Of a stretch of DNA of 64,000 bases, positions 13,350 to 23,664 are shown piece after piece. The first letter of the stretch is position 1, and every line of letters begins with the position of its first letter. The stretch spans positions 124,001 to 188,000 of the forward strand of contig MU404064.1 of the NCBI GenBank assembly GCA_022695795.1. Direction: 5' to 3'. The notes under the pieces were generated by a model, which was given only the letters and a program-made list of their open reading frames with translations, did no database searches and was not told the DNA's origin. A program made the translations under genes and the position numbers. Origin of the DNA: Biscogniauxia marginata. Lineage: Eukaryota > Ascomycota > Sordariomycetes > Xylariales > Xylariaceae.

Positions 13350-14036
13350 ATGCGATTTCAATCATTATTTATAGCTCTTGCATTATGCGCTATTTCAAAC
13401 GCTTCTTGGTTCCGTAGAGATATTGCACTGTATAGTGCCAAAACACCAAGGGCAATATTTCTAACACCGAGTTCATTAGACGCTGCTCGGGCCCTAAAAA
13501 TAACAAACAAAGACACGAGAACAACAACTTCAAAGCGCGACGATGATGACGACGATGATAGCGATGACGATGATGACAATGATGGCAATAACCAAAGGGG
13601 CCCTAACTCTGGGGCCATCGCCGGTGGTGTTATAGGCGGTCTGCTACTGCTCCTTTTACTCATACTGGGAACGTGGTACTGGTACCGAGTGGGACCGCGG
13701 CGACCAAACCGTCGTCGCTCACGTTTCCGTTTTCGTCGGACAGGATCGTCCAGAGGAAAAGACAAGGAAGACAATGATGCCGAGAGTCAATATCGATATA
13801 AATCCCACGAACCGCCACACAAAGCTCCGACCCTGCCGTCGCAACCGACCTCAGATTCAGCTTCGGCCCTAATCCTCCGGCCTGCCGGGCCACAACTACC
13901 ACCCCCGACGCCACCAGCTGCAGAGCTGGAAGCGTCGATTCACCACTCGATGTCACCGTCGCCCATTAGTGAGGATCACCACACTCCCCTGAGACCGGCA
14001 CCCGCGCTGGCTGCTCGCCCAGGTTGGTCGGTATAG
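13350..14036 (+). CDS. small type I membrane protein with Asp-rich stalk, unknown function
   Basis: Single exon, 228 aa, starting at the ATG at 13350 because that places a good signal peptide (MRFQSLFIALALCAISNASW) at the N-terminus; the frame is open further upstream but without an ATG. After a short ectodomain comes an almost pure Asp/Ser run (about residues 64-79). Then comes GPNSGAIAGGVIGG and a Leu-rich transmembrane segment ending in TWYWYR, followed by an Arg-rich stop-transfer region. The cytosolic tail is rich in Pro and Ser. This layout (signal peptide, polar stalk, GAIAGGVIGG-type helix, disordered tail) is common in fungal Wsc/Mid2-like and other plasma-membrane single-pass proteins, but no Cys-rich WSC domain is present. 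I do not recognise a family. Confidence 0.65.
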   Translation: MRFQSLFIALALCAISNASWFRRDIALYSAKTPRAIFLTPSSLDAARALKITNKDTRTTTSKRDDDDDDDSDDDDDNDGNNQRGPNSGAIAGGVIGGLLLLLLLILGTWYWYRVGPRRPNRRRSRFRFRRTGSSRGKDKEDNDAESQYRYKSHEPPHKAPTLPSQPTSDSASALILRPAGPQLPPPTPPAAELEASIHHSMSPSPISEDHHTPLRPAPALAARPGWSV

Positions 14037-14540
14037 TAGCACTCCTCGCTGAGCGAGTGACTACCTAACTTAGGCGGAGGACGGAATTAGCGAAGTAGAC
14101 AGGAGAATAAATTTGACTGGGCTCTTAGGATTGGATCATTTATCGCTGCCGAGGTATTTCGTTTTATCAGCTATTGTTCATATTTCTAGGCTACGATATG
14201 GTCAAATCAATCTGCTTTCTGTGCTGATAGTATAGCTACGAGAGCTCGCATAAACACTTTGTTCATAATGGGAGACCACGATGAAATCAAACTGTTGATT
14301 ACCTTTATGGCGTTTTTCGTTTTTCCCCCCCTACTTCTAGGCGGCCATGTCTTGTTAATTTGAGCGAATGGATGATTATCGACAGGAACAAAACCACGTT
14401 CCTATTAGAACACCTATCTCCGATCTCAATTTCCCTCCCGGAAACTATTGCGGTACTACTTCTAAATAACTTATTCTAAGTACTAGAATAAGTTTATAGA
14501 AACACTGGCAAGGTGGTGGTGGATGTAAATACCCCCTCTT

Positions 14541-14573
14541 CCCCCCCCCCCCCCCTTTTTTTTTTTTTTTTTT
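14541..14573. repeat. C15-T18 homopolymer tract
   Basis: Fifteen C directly followed by eighteen T. It is probably length-variable and prone to sequencing error. It lies about 0.5 kb upstream of the rvt start. Confidence 0.9.
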
Positions 14574-14927
14574 AAGTTCCTATATCTCTGGTATATTCAG
14601 TATCTTGATTTTTATTGTGATATTTCTCAGTTTGATAGCGCAAACTGGTATTGTGTTACACTAGTAGAATATGGGCAAACAAATTGCGCTTCATTGTATG
14701 TTTGTTTCGGTTTGTTTTACTTCAATTCTTTATTGGCCTAGATAGCATAATTTGTATGAATGTACGCGGCTTCTGGCCAATGAGGATTGTATTCGTGGAG
14801 GGCGGACGTAGATCTGCCGTTATGTGTAGCCTACCAGCGAAGTTCGCGCACCATTTGCACGATGGCGAGTCAGTAGAGGCTGTGCCACAAGCTAGGCAAC
14901 ACAGCAGATGCCTGCCTTGATTCTCCA

Positions 14928-14938
14928 TATATAAAAAG
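14928..14938 (+). promoter_or_regulatory. TATA-like box upstream of rvt
   Basis: TATATAAAAAG, 129-139 nt before the rvt ATG, followed by a CT-rich stretch and an A-rich leader. The spacing fits a fungal core promoter with a leader of about 70-100 nt. Assignment is by position and consensus only. Confidence 0.45.
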
Positions 14939-15066
14939 AGAACAATTCGCAATGGTTTTTTTTTTTCGGTCTCAGACCTTTTCTTTTCCCTCCCACTTCA
15001 ACCAACAGCACAAAATCATATAATTGTTCTTAAGCTGCATACACACATCCCTCTATACTAGCCACC

Positions 15067-18036
15067 ATGGCATCGCCCAGTGGTAGTGTCTTCTCTGAGA
15101 CACTGCAAGAGATCACCAACACAAAGCTTGAAGAGCTCTCTAAGCGACGGTCAGATTTCGAAACTGCTAAGACAAAGATCGTTGCTAGTTTAGAACATGA
15201 AAAACAACCCACCCAGCGACTTGTGCTACTGAGCCAAGGCGTAAAGGACTGCTATGCAATGAAGGTCACCAAATCAGGGGAAATTATTCCTGGGCAGTCA
15301 AAGAACACCAACCTGGAGCTCGAGCTGAAGAATCTCGACAAGTTCTTGGCTCAGTCCAAGTATGACCCTTCCGTATCGCCTAGGCTAATGCGCACTTGGG
15401 AAGAGTCGCTGCTCCATCACCTCAACACGCAGTCCCTCAAGTTCCAATACGCCTCGCTGTACGCCCAGCTTGTTACAGAATGGCTGTCAACCGAGAAGTC
15501 CAAGTCCAACGAAGAAGGGGACGTGGCGATGACGGAAGGATTCGAAGACATTGCAAAAGAATTGAAGCAGGACTCGAGGCGTGAATGGGAACGAGTCGTA
15601 TTTGAGCCTGCTAAGATTGACGAGGACGGCCTCGGTGCATATCTGAATCACTTGTTCGGTCTGAGAAACCCACAGAAGGCGGAAGCGGCAAAGGCTCTAC
15701 AACAGCTTCGAGAAAAGGTAACCAACTTTGAAATCGCTATGACCGCGCCCAAACAATTCAATCCGACAACCCTGTCGTGGGTTGCCGAAGGCCTCCTCTC
15801 TTCCGATCTCCTCACCGACGAGAAGCGTGAGGTACTGAGGGACTTCAAAAACAACCCCGTCATCTTGGCTGAGATAGCTGATGTCCTCAATATGAGGATC
15901 TCGGCTTTAGAGAATTGGTCTTGGGGCTCCAGCGTGTCCCTAGAACAGCGACGAAAGATCAGCGGCGTATACAACATCCTTATGCACGAAGATCTGCTTC
16001 AGGCGATATTCTTGCACTACATCGGTGTCAAGTGGTCAGTGTTCTTGAAAGACGTATTGCGGCAGTTCCGCAAGTTTAACGGGGCATGGAAATCTTCCTC
16101 TAAACAAATTCCCAAGGCCGACATAAAGCGTCGTGGCTATTACCTAGGATCCGAGAGTCGGAGCAGATCTGTACAATCTACCCGAGACAAAATCTACCGT
16201 ACTCACTATTTCATGGCCAATTTGATGGATTCTGATACTCAGCAACAAGAGTCCCTCGAGGGCGAAGAGGCAGCCGAATACCAGACTGCGCCAATACCAT
16301 CCAGTGCTAATCTTGGTGATTATCACATGCAGCTCCAGCTTCTGGAAGCGCAAAATAAGAAGCGCCTGCGTATGGCAAATATGCCGCAGCAACAACCAAG
16401 GGCTGCTATGGTTCCAATGGCGCAGATGTCACGGAAGAGCGTGCATACACAGGCTCGGTCCACTTATAATAAACATTCAGGTGAAGATACAGATGACGAG
16501 GAAGACTCTGCTTCAGCAATCAAACGCCCAATGGAGGACAAGCAGCGATTGATTCGCCTATTATCGACAGAGATAGCCATCAACACAAGGCTGTATGGAG
16601 AGGTTACCGCCTTCCACTCTATGTTCGAGAGCTGGAACTCCCTTCTCCCACATGAAACCATCCTAGCAGTCCTGTCATTTTTTGGGATCTCTCATACTTG
16701 GATCAATTTCTTCACCAAGTTCCTTAAGGCACCGCTCAAGTTCCTCGAGGACGATCCGTTGGCGCCTCCACGTACTCGACGGCGTGGCACGCCCGCGTCT
16801 CATGCTCTCAGCGAAACCTTTGGGGAACTCATCCTCTTCTGCCTGGACTTTGCCGTCAATCAATCGACCGATGGCAACACGCTCTTCCGTATGTACGATG
16901 ACTTCTGGTTTTGGTCACGGGACCATTCTGCAGCTGTGACTGCATGGAAGTCGGTGACGGATTTTGTCAATGCTACGGGCACGTACATTAGCCCATCTAA
17001 GACCGGCACCGTCCGTATCTCAAGTGACCCGTCAGTATCACTGGAAATTGATCGATCCCTCCCAGCAGGGGACATCCGCTGGGGCTTTCTGAAGCTCTCA
17101 AGAGAAACAGGAAGGTTCGAAATCGACGAGACCATGGTGGATAAGCATGTTGTCGACCTACGCAAGCAGCTCCAAGATAAGCGTAAGAGCATCATATCCT
17201 TCATACAGGCATGGAATACATATGCTGGAACATTCTTCACTTCGAACTTTGGAAAGCCGGCTAACTGCTTTGGCCGAGGCCATGTGGACCAAATGCTCGC
17301 AACACATCAGCGCATCCAGCATCAGATCTTCTCTCCATCCTCTTCAGCGTCCTTAGTCGGCGAAGGAAAAACTTTGACAAACATAACTAATGTCGCCGAC
17401 TACCTGAAGAATCTCATGTTGGAACGATTCGGCGTGTCCGACATCCCCGATGCCTATCTGTTCTTTCCGATGGAACTAGGCGGCCTCGATCTCAAAAGCC
17501 CTTTCATTTCCATAATGCAAGTCCGCAGCACCGTGCTGGACGATCCTACAAACGTCCTGGACAAATTCTTCGAGGCGGAGCGGGAGATCTACAACGCCAG
17601 AAAAGCCGCCTTCGACAAGGGATTAGTTGAGCGTCAAGGCGTAGGTGACCCCAGATGGGAACCGGAGAGCGAACGGGACAGAGAGAATTTCATGAGCTTC
17701 GAGGAATTCACGCGCTACCGCGAAGACCTGAATTACGACTTCGAGAATGACCTCGTGCACGTCTACAAGAAGCTGCTCGAGCTCCCCAAGGAAGAGGGCA
17801 TTTTGGACGGTAGCGCGAGGGTGATGAATGGGATTGAGGCCCTTGGCCAACAAGGGAATCTGAAAGGAATTCACGGGAACTGGAGCTTTATGGAGCCATA
17901 CTGGAGATGGGTTGCCCAGCTCTACGGTCCCGAAGCCATGGATCGCTTTGGAGGCTTGAACATCGTCGAGCCTGGGCTACTGCCCATGGGAATGGTGAGC
18001 ATTTTCAGAGACAAGAGGGTTAAATGGCAGGGATAG
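15067..18036 (+). CDS. rvt: RVT: domesticated reverse transcriptase-related cellular protein
   Basis: One uninterrupted exon, 989 aa. The N-terminal part is alpha-helical and charged, with a low-complexity Gln/Glu-rich section (about 395-490). The polymerase-like core follows: segment TAFHSMFESWN...LLPHETI (514-531) at the place of motif A; RRGTPASHALSETFGE (572-587), matching motif B; LFRMYDDFWFW with D611 and D612, matching motif C; GTYISPSKTG (to K645/T646), matching motif D; GDIRWGFL (668-675), matching motif E. This order, with the [LM]xDD[FL]WFW form of motif C, is that of the rvt genes described by Gladyshev and Arkhipova as single-copy, non-mobile RT-related genes in fungi and other taxa. 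The Neurospora protein polymerises nucleotides in vitro. There is no integrase, RNase H, LTR or poly-A signature nearby, so it is not a retrotransposon copy. A motif A aspartate is not evident (see findings). Cellular role unknown. Confidence 0.85.
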   Translation: MASPSGSVFSETLQEITNTKLEELSKRRSDFETAKTKIVASLEHEKQPTQRLVLLSQGVKDCYAMKVTKSGEIIPGQSKNTNLELELKNLDKFLAQSKYDPSVSPRLMRTWEESLLHHLNTQSLKFQYASLYAQLVTEWLSTEKSKSNEEGDVAMTEGFEDIAKELKQDSRREWERVVFEPAKIDEDGLGAYLNHLFGLRNPQKAEAAKALQQLREKVTNFEIAMTAPKQFNPTTLSWVAEGLLSSDLLTDEKREVLRDFKNNPVILAEIADVLNMRISALENWSWGSSVSLEQRRKISGVYNILMHEDLLQAIFLHYIGVKWSVFLKDVLRQFRKFNGAWKSSSKQIPKADIKRRGYYLGSESRSRSVQSTRDKIYRTHYFMANLMDSDTQQQESLEGEEAAEYQTAPIPSSANLGDYHMQLQLLEAQNKKRLRMANMPQQQPRAAMVPMAQMSRKSVHTQARSTYNKHSGEDTDDEEDSASAIKRPMEDKQRLIRLLSTEIAINTRLYGEVTAFHSMFESWNSLLPHETILAVLSFFGISHTWINFFTKFLKAPLKFLEDDPLAPPRTRRRGTPASHALSETFGELILFCLDFAVNQSTDGNTLFRMYDDFWFWSRDHSAAVTAWKSVTDFVNATGTYISPSKTGTVRISSDPSVSLEIDRSLPAGDIRWGFLKLSRETGRFEIDETMVDKHVVDLRKQLQDKRKSIISFIQAWNTYAGTFFTSNFGKPANCFGRGHVDQMLATHQRIQHQIFSPSSSASLVGEGKTLTNITNVADYLKNLMLERFGVSDIPDAYLFFPMELGGLDLKSPFISIMQVRSTVLDDPTNVLDKFFEAEREIYNARKAAFDKGLVERQGVGDPRWEPESERDRENFMSFEEFTRYREDLNYDFENDLVHVYKKLLELPKEEGILDGSARVMNGIEALGQQGNLKGIHGNWSFMEPYWRWVAQLYGPEAMDRFGGLNIVEPGLLPMGMVSIFRDKRVKWQG

Positions 18037-19670
18037 AGTCGATAGGATGGCGGCATGTATACTTGAGTTCGGTATAACATCAGTTACTACAGGGGAATTT
18101 GTTATTGTCATGAAAGTTAATGCACCGATCACTTCAACCTAGTTCGGCTAGGTTATGGAAAGGAGGCTCGCCTGTCTTCTATACATTGTATACCTAGGTA
18201 ATCCCGTAATAATTGTCAAAAATGGATTGCCTGTATAGTGGGTTCCCAATAGGATGAGAACCTGCGCATTCATCCGTTGACTGATATGTTATTGTAATTA
18301 AGTACCAGAGACAGTAAGTATCTCTTAGCTAAATTGTGTGCTGATAAGTGGTGCGTGATTCAAAATTTATACAAGAGACAATTATTACCTATTGATATCT
18401 AACTGGCAGATCACGGCCCGGGAGATAGACTATCTTGAGTTCGGCGACGCGAATAGGTAGAGAACTCGATGGGAATAAGCGGCTTCTACGAAGAACGATA
18501 TAATGGCTAACCTTTTACAGAGGCGAGGAATTCACATCAAAACGTGAAGTAATATAGATTACGTACCTATATATATATATATAATTATTCTTTCGAGTCA
18601 ACGACTATTTCGCATTGAAATGTAGAGCACCTCGAAGACTGATGGTCATGGTTCGGTGTGGAAGTTATGAAACAATCCTGGCGAGTGTAAATTAAACCTG
18701 CCCGTGAATACCTACCTACCTGTTCGTACTTAAAGCCGTAGTTAAGCACGTCTTACCAAAGCAATTCGTACATGGTTCTGACATTTCCTAGATATGTAAC
18801 ATTAGCTGAAGGTGGTCAAGTCGAAGATAAGCTAATCCGGAGGACTTTCAAGCTCATAGAAATGTACCTAAATAGGCAACTCCTTACCCTTGTCTTCTCA
18901 CAGGATGTCTAAAGCCTAAACGTCTATATTTTGACGTCCCCCGGGGACATTATAGGGCTATAACCATCATGCAACTCCACATTGTGGGACCAGATGACCC
19001 GTAGGTGTCGTCGTACTGGTTGACGAGATGACCTGGTTTTTCCACAACAGAGCCAAGACTTTTTATTACCTATCGCGAAAACTATACCTCGAGACGACAT
19101 CCTCCTTTTTCTTGAAAAAATGACTTATAACCCGATTATCGGATCAAGAAGACTCTGCTATTTTATAGTACTAATCGGCGACTAAAACCCTCTAATGTTT
19201 ATGTATCAAGTAATAACCTTCCTTCTATGGCCGTTACAAACGCTAAGTCGCCGATTTCTTGGCAGCTCAGCGATTCTATTTGCGCAGGGGATTGGTGGTT
19301 CATATGACTTTGCGGCTTTGATAATGTCTCACTGGGGGTATGAAGCTGACTATGCGTGAAGCCATCACAAGATTCGATCACCCAAGCTCATTCATCCAAA
19401 TCAGCAGATTAGTTAGACAAGTTTGCAGCGCATTTACAGATTACGGGGTTTTGGCATAATGCGTGACAGTTCTATATTCTATTTTGTATATTCTCAAGGT
19501 TGTCATCGCGTAATTATATAATGTGTGAACCATCTCTTGTATATTGCTGGATTGTGCTATGACATCTAGACGCATAGCTCGATATTACTATCTGATGTTT
19601 TCGGGTTCTTATACCATAGTCAAAAGATTAACCGTACACATCATTAATACTAGTACCAGTTGGAATAAAC
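18037..19670. other. intergenic, 1.6 kb
   Basis: Contains the rvt 3' flank, a short (TA)n run at about 18568-18583, some TACCTA motifs (about 18710-18720) and the upstream region of the metallopeptidase gene. No coding region or RNA gene is recognised. Confidence 0.55.
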
Positions 19671-21534
19671 ATGGCTCACCGTTGTATTGAAGGACAGTGT
19701 GCTGTTTCGCCTCACCCTGATCTCCTCGCACGCCAGCACGCCGCTCTTCGCAATGTTCAAGGGACCGCCGAAGAAGCGGCCGTAAGGGAACACATCAATT
19801 CTCTCATCCTCGGTGACCGAACCGGTCGAATTCCCGGTCTCAACGACGGCACTATTTTCCCCAAGTCTCACTTCGATGAGAATGCGTCCATCAGCTCCAT
19901 GAGCCGTGCTGCTCTCGAGCGCGCACCGCTTAGGGGGGCAGTCAAGTGAGCCACACACCCCCCCGGACAAGTTAGTATACACTATTGCAATTTGCTAACC
20001 ATTGCCCCCGTGCTTGTTGCCAGCGTGGTTCTGGTCCTCATGGATTTCCAGGACGTTAAGATGGCCTCCGGCGCTAAGGAGCGGTTCGAGGAGCTGTTCT
20101 TCTCGGAGGGGAAGGTCTCCACCGGCTCCGTAACCGAGTACTACCGGGAGGTCTCGAACGGGAAGATCTCGCTGGCGGGAGAGGTCCTCGGCCCGTTCAC
20201 GCTCAGCCACGACAAGGCGTACTACGCGAACGGCAACGCCGGACGCTCCTCTCCCGAGCCGAACTCGGTGACCATGGCCGAGGAGGCAGTGATCGCCGTC
20301 ACGGGGAAGGCCGACTTTAATAAGTACGACAACGACGGCAATGGAATGGTGAGCTCTTGATGGCCTTTATCTTTTGTAAACGTTTCCGTGACAAGGCGGC
20401 GGAAAGCTGACGAACAGAGGACTAGATCGATGCATTCATTGTCGTTCATGCTGGCACAGGGGCCGAACAGAGCGGCGATCTAAACGACATATGGAGCGTT
20501 AAGTGGACGCTCAATCAGCCGCGGCAGCTTAATGGTGAGCAAGACAGCTCCATGGATGGCAGATGAATTAAATCGAAGAACGGCTAACCAGATAATTTTA
20601 TGCGTAGATGTCAATGCATACGGCTTCCTGACCATTCCCGAAGATGCCAAGATTGGTGTTTGTTCACATGAGATCGGACACTTGCGTAAGTCAAAAGATC
20701 CCTTTGACTCTGCCTTCCGTCGACTCTATAGCATGTTAATAATTTGGCATTCAACCAGTCTTTGGATGGCCCGACCTGTACGACACAGACGGCAGCTCGA
20801 CTGGAGTCGGCAACTGGTGCCTCATGTCGTACGGTAGCTGGGGAGGCAACGGTGATCGGCCAGTGCACCCGTCAGCCTGTAAGTCTCTCCTCCAAAAAAT
20901 GGCAGCATCTCTCTCTCTCTCTTAAATACTGATTACTCTTATAGGGTGCAAGGCGACTCAAGGCTGGATCGACGTAGTCAACGAGACGGAGAACCACCAG
21001 GTCACCCTCGCGGACGTCAAGTCAGGCTTCAAGGCGCACCGCCTCTGGCGCGACGGCGACGCGCAGAGCACCGAGTACTTCCTGGTTGAGAACCGGGCGC
21101 GGGCGGGCTTCGACGAGTCGCTGCCGGGCGCCGGGCTCCTGGTCTGGCACATCGACGACGCCGTCGACTCCAACGCGGACGAGAACCACCCGAAGGTCGG
21201 GCTGGTGCAGGCCGACGGTCTCGACCAGCTGCGCGAGGGGGGTTATTACGGCGACGCCGGGGATCCGTTCCCGGGGACGGTTAATAATACCACGTTCAAC
21301 GGGACTTCGAACCCCAGCAGCAAGGCCTACTCGGGCGCCGACACGAACGTCTCCATCACGGGTATCCCCGCGGCGTCGGCGTCCATGGCGCTTGATGTCG
21401 CCGTGAAGGCGGCCGGGCTCCCATCTGACGACAACAAAAGCTGCTTCGATCTGCAGGCCTGGTACCAGTTGGGGAATATGCTTGTAGGGTCATGCGCTAG
21501 ACCACGACGAACGCTGGGACGCCGATTCGGCTAA
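19671..21534 (+). CDS. M6-family zinc metallopeptidase, no signal peptide
   Basis: Six exons, join(19671..19945, 20024..20348, 20426..20534, 20608..20685, 20759..20878, 20945..21534), 498 aa; five GT-AG introns of 66-78 nt, all frame-consistent. The spliced product has the zinc site HEIGHLLFGWPDLYD (H257, E258, H261, D268); the motif is split by intron 4 exactly after HEIGHL. Downstream LMSYGSWGG supplies the Met-turn-like segment. VLVLMDFQD near residue 100, and a Gly/Asp-rich DNDGNGMIDAFIVVHAGTG, match the M6 (immune inhibitor A-like) peptidase core, a family best known from Bacillus, Vibrio and Streptomyces. The N-terminus MAHRCIEGQCAVSPHPDLLA has no hydrophobic signal, so the protein may be cytosolic or exported unconventionally. 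Substrate unknown. Interrupted by fungal introns yet of a mainly bacterial family, it is a candidate for old lateral transfer. Confidence 0.85.
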
Positions 21535-22526
21535 TTACCGGGTCTGGATTTTGAAGCTCGTAGTAATTTTGAATATTAGTCTCAGACCGAGCTGTTGATG
21601 TTGCTTGGTATTTTCAATAGGAAAGAGGGTTCTTACAGTTCAGAGCGAGATGTTTAGATCGCGCCCAAATACTGGGATAATAATGAGCGACTATCATTAG
21701 AATGTTCTTTTTGTCAGTAGGCCATGCATGATGTTGACCAAAACAAAAGGGTTTAGATCAGCATGTCAGTTCCTTTAGGCAAGAATTCAGCAAGTAAAAG
21801 AGAGCTCGCAGCGTTGAACAATGACCATGGTAACCGAATTCCCTCACAAGGTAGAATAAAAAGCTGATCAAGAGTAGAAGAGGGCATCGGTAATAACCAT
21901 AATATCAACTGAATTCGTATCGAGCGTGGTATCTAGTTGACTATTCGTGGTCCGTATCATAAACAATCTGATCATTGACGTCCCCTCTCCGCTGCCACAT
22001 GGTACCGGGTTGAATAGCACATGACACTCGATCACTATAACTTGCTTCTTCATACAAGACCAAAAACTCCTGTAGCCGATGCTCTTTCACCGGAAAGGGA
22101 ATATATAGAAAATAGGGGTATTGTCCGGAAGTCCAATGCAAAAACGCATAGTTACGTAGAAATTCAAAGCAGGCCACCCGCCGAAGCGATCAACAATAGT
22201 GATTATGGATTAATGTCAAAGGGGGCTGAAAGACTGATCGAGGCTGGTGTATAGCCAGTGGTGCTGACAGATGCGTAGTTGGCTAACAAGCCAGCCTGAC
22301 GTGCTTTTGGGGAGAATAGGAGTTGTAGCTAAGCCACATTAAGCCCTGAACTCGGATGAGTCTAAAGAATCGAAAGAGTAGTGGCCTGGTGTAGAGGCAT
22401 TGGAACGCACGGTGGAGACGGACAGTCTTCGTTTGCACAAGTCGTAGAGTGGCAAGTAGGAAGGCTGCGAAGACACCGAGCCGAGCCTGGAGGGGGTAAA
22501 CGTGAGTCTGGTGCTGGCAACTGTTG
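21535..22526. other. intergenic between convergent genes
   Basis: About 1 kb between the 3' ends of the M6 peptidase (+) and the ubiquitin-domain gene (-). It should hold both 3' UTRs. A 77-codon frame on each strand shows no recognisable motif. Confidence 0.55.
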
Positions 22527-23664
22527 CTACCGGCTGAACACGAGAGCGTTCACCACATGGCCTTTTTTCCAACCCTGGCTCTTTAAGGATGTGTTCTCCT
22601 TAAGAATCTTGCCCATATAGGCCACACGGACGCGTTTGGTCGATGGCAGCTATAAAAAATCTAAGGTGAGCAAATAAGACCTGGAAGCGATCATAAGAAT
22701 GGTGAGCTTACCCCTGATTCTTCCTCGATCTTCCTCGTCAAGCTCCTCACAGTCTCGTCGGAGCCCACACTGACGATCACGTCTGGGTAATTCTCGCTCA
22801 GTCTAGCGCGTACTTTGACCAAGTTTTTAATATCCACAACGCCTTTTCCCTTCTCTTCCCTGCGTCGGAGCGCCTCGTCTTCGTCTACCTCCTCTGCATT
22901 ATCCTCTTCGCCCATCAGGCTGTCTTCGCCTTTGCGATCCGCGGCAGCGCTACCAGCTCGAGTACGGATATCTTCGGCAAGATTGGTCGGATCGCATACA
23001 ATCCATTCGGGAAGCGCGTAGTAATTGCCCAGCGCGTCGTAGACCCCATTAGATAGATTGCCAGTAGGCAGTGTTACTTCAGCAGCCTTCAAGATGCTCT
23101 GGGCGGTGGCTATTGCTTCTGCACCGTCATCATCAGGTGCTCCGTCGCCGGCTGCCCTTCTCAGGTCGGCTTCCCACAAGACCTCCAGTGCGGCTCGTAG
23201 AACCTGCCATACCTCAGGCCTCCCAGTTACCCTCGTATCGAAGAAGTCAGCTCGCTCTGTGTCTAGGTCGGTGCGTGTCCATGCACGGTCGCGTGAGGCC
23301 CATTCATGGCGTCGCAGCGGCCTATCTATGTGTTGAGAGAGAGGTGGTCGGTGGTGAGCTCGATATTGATGCGCATGGGATGGCGATTCTGGACGATGAG
23401 AGGTGGCTCTGGTAGCGGGCGTGCTGTCGTCAGTGACCGAGGGTCCTAACGGCGGCGGGTTGATGGCGCGCGCAGATGGCGATGAAGCGCCGTCCTGGTA
23501 GGGCGCATTAGGGCCCGAAGGACTAGAGAAGCAGCAGCCCTTGAATAAGCCTAGTAGTCAGTCGAGGAGGCCCAATAGAAGAAGAGGAAGAAAAGGGTAT
23601 AGATAGCACTAGCTAGACGATCGTGAAGATCTCAACAAGTGGATGCGGAGGGGCAGCCAACCAT
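22527..23664 (-). CDS. ubiquitin domain-containing protein (UBTD1/2, DC-UbP-like), probable N-myristoylation
   Basis: Model complement(22527..22649, 22712..23539, 23662..23664), 317 aa. The 62-nt 3' intron (GTAAGC...TATAG) is well supported because it completes the ubiquitin fold. The first exon is only the ATG: the coding frame begins GGC TGC TGC TTC with no in-frame ATG before the upstream stop, and the only ATG in the intervening sequence is directly followed by GT; the donor GTTGGC is weak. The resulting MGCCFSSP is a classic N-myristoylation/palmitoylation start. A Pro/Ser-rich linker precedes the DC-UbP N-terminal domain (DRPLRRHEW, ADFFDTRVTGRPEVWQ, about residues 95-190). The ubiquitin-like domain is C-terminal (DVIVSVGSDETVRSLTRKIE to VNALVFSR). 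Human UBTD proteins bind UBE2D ubiquitin-conjugating enzymes. Confidence is lower only for the start. Confidence 0.85.

Larger units (their letters stand above)
14037..15066. promoter_or_regulatory. upstream region of the rvt gene
   Basis: Spacer before rvt. It holds a C15-T18 homopolymer junction (14541-14573), a TATA-like box (14928-14938) and a pyrimidine-rich stretch near 14978-15000. The start codon sits in a strong context (GCCACCATGG). No gene is called here; an 89-codon open frame at 14651-14920 has no recognisable feature. Confidence 0.55.

Noticed and set aside
15067..18036. rvt as a retrotransposon ORF
   Set aside because: No integrase, RNase H, gag, LTR, poly-A tail or target duplication, and the motif forms are those of the cellular rvt class.
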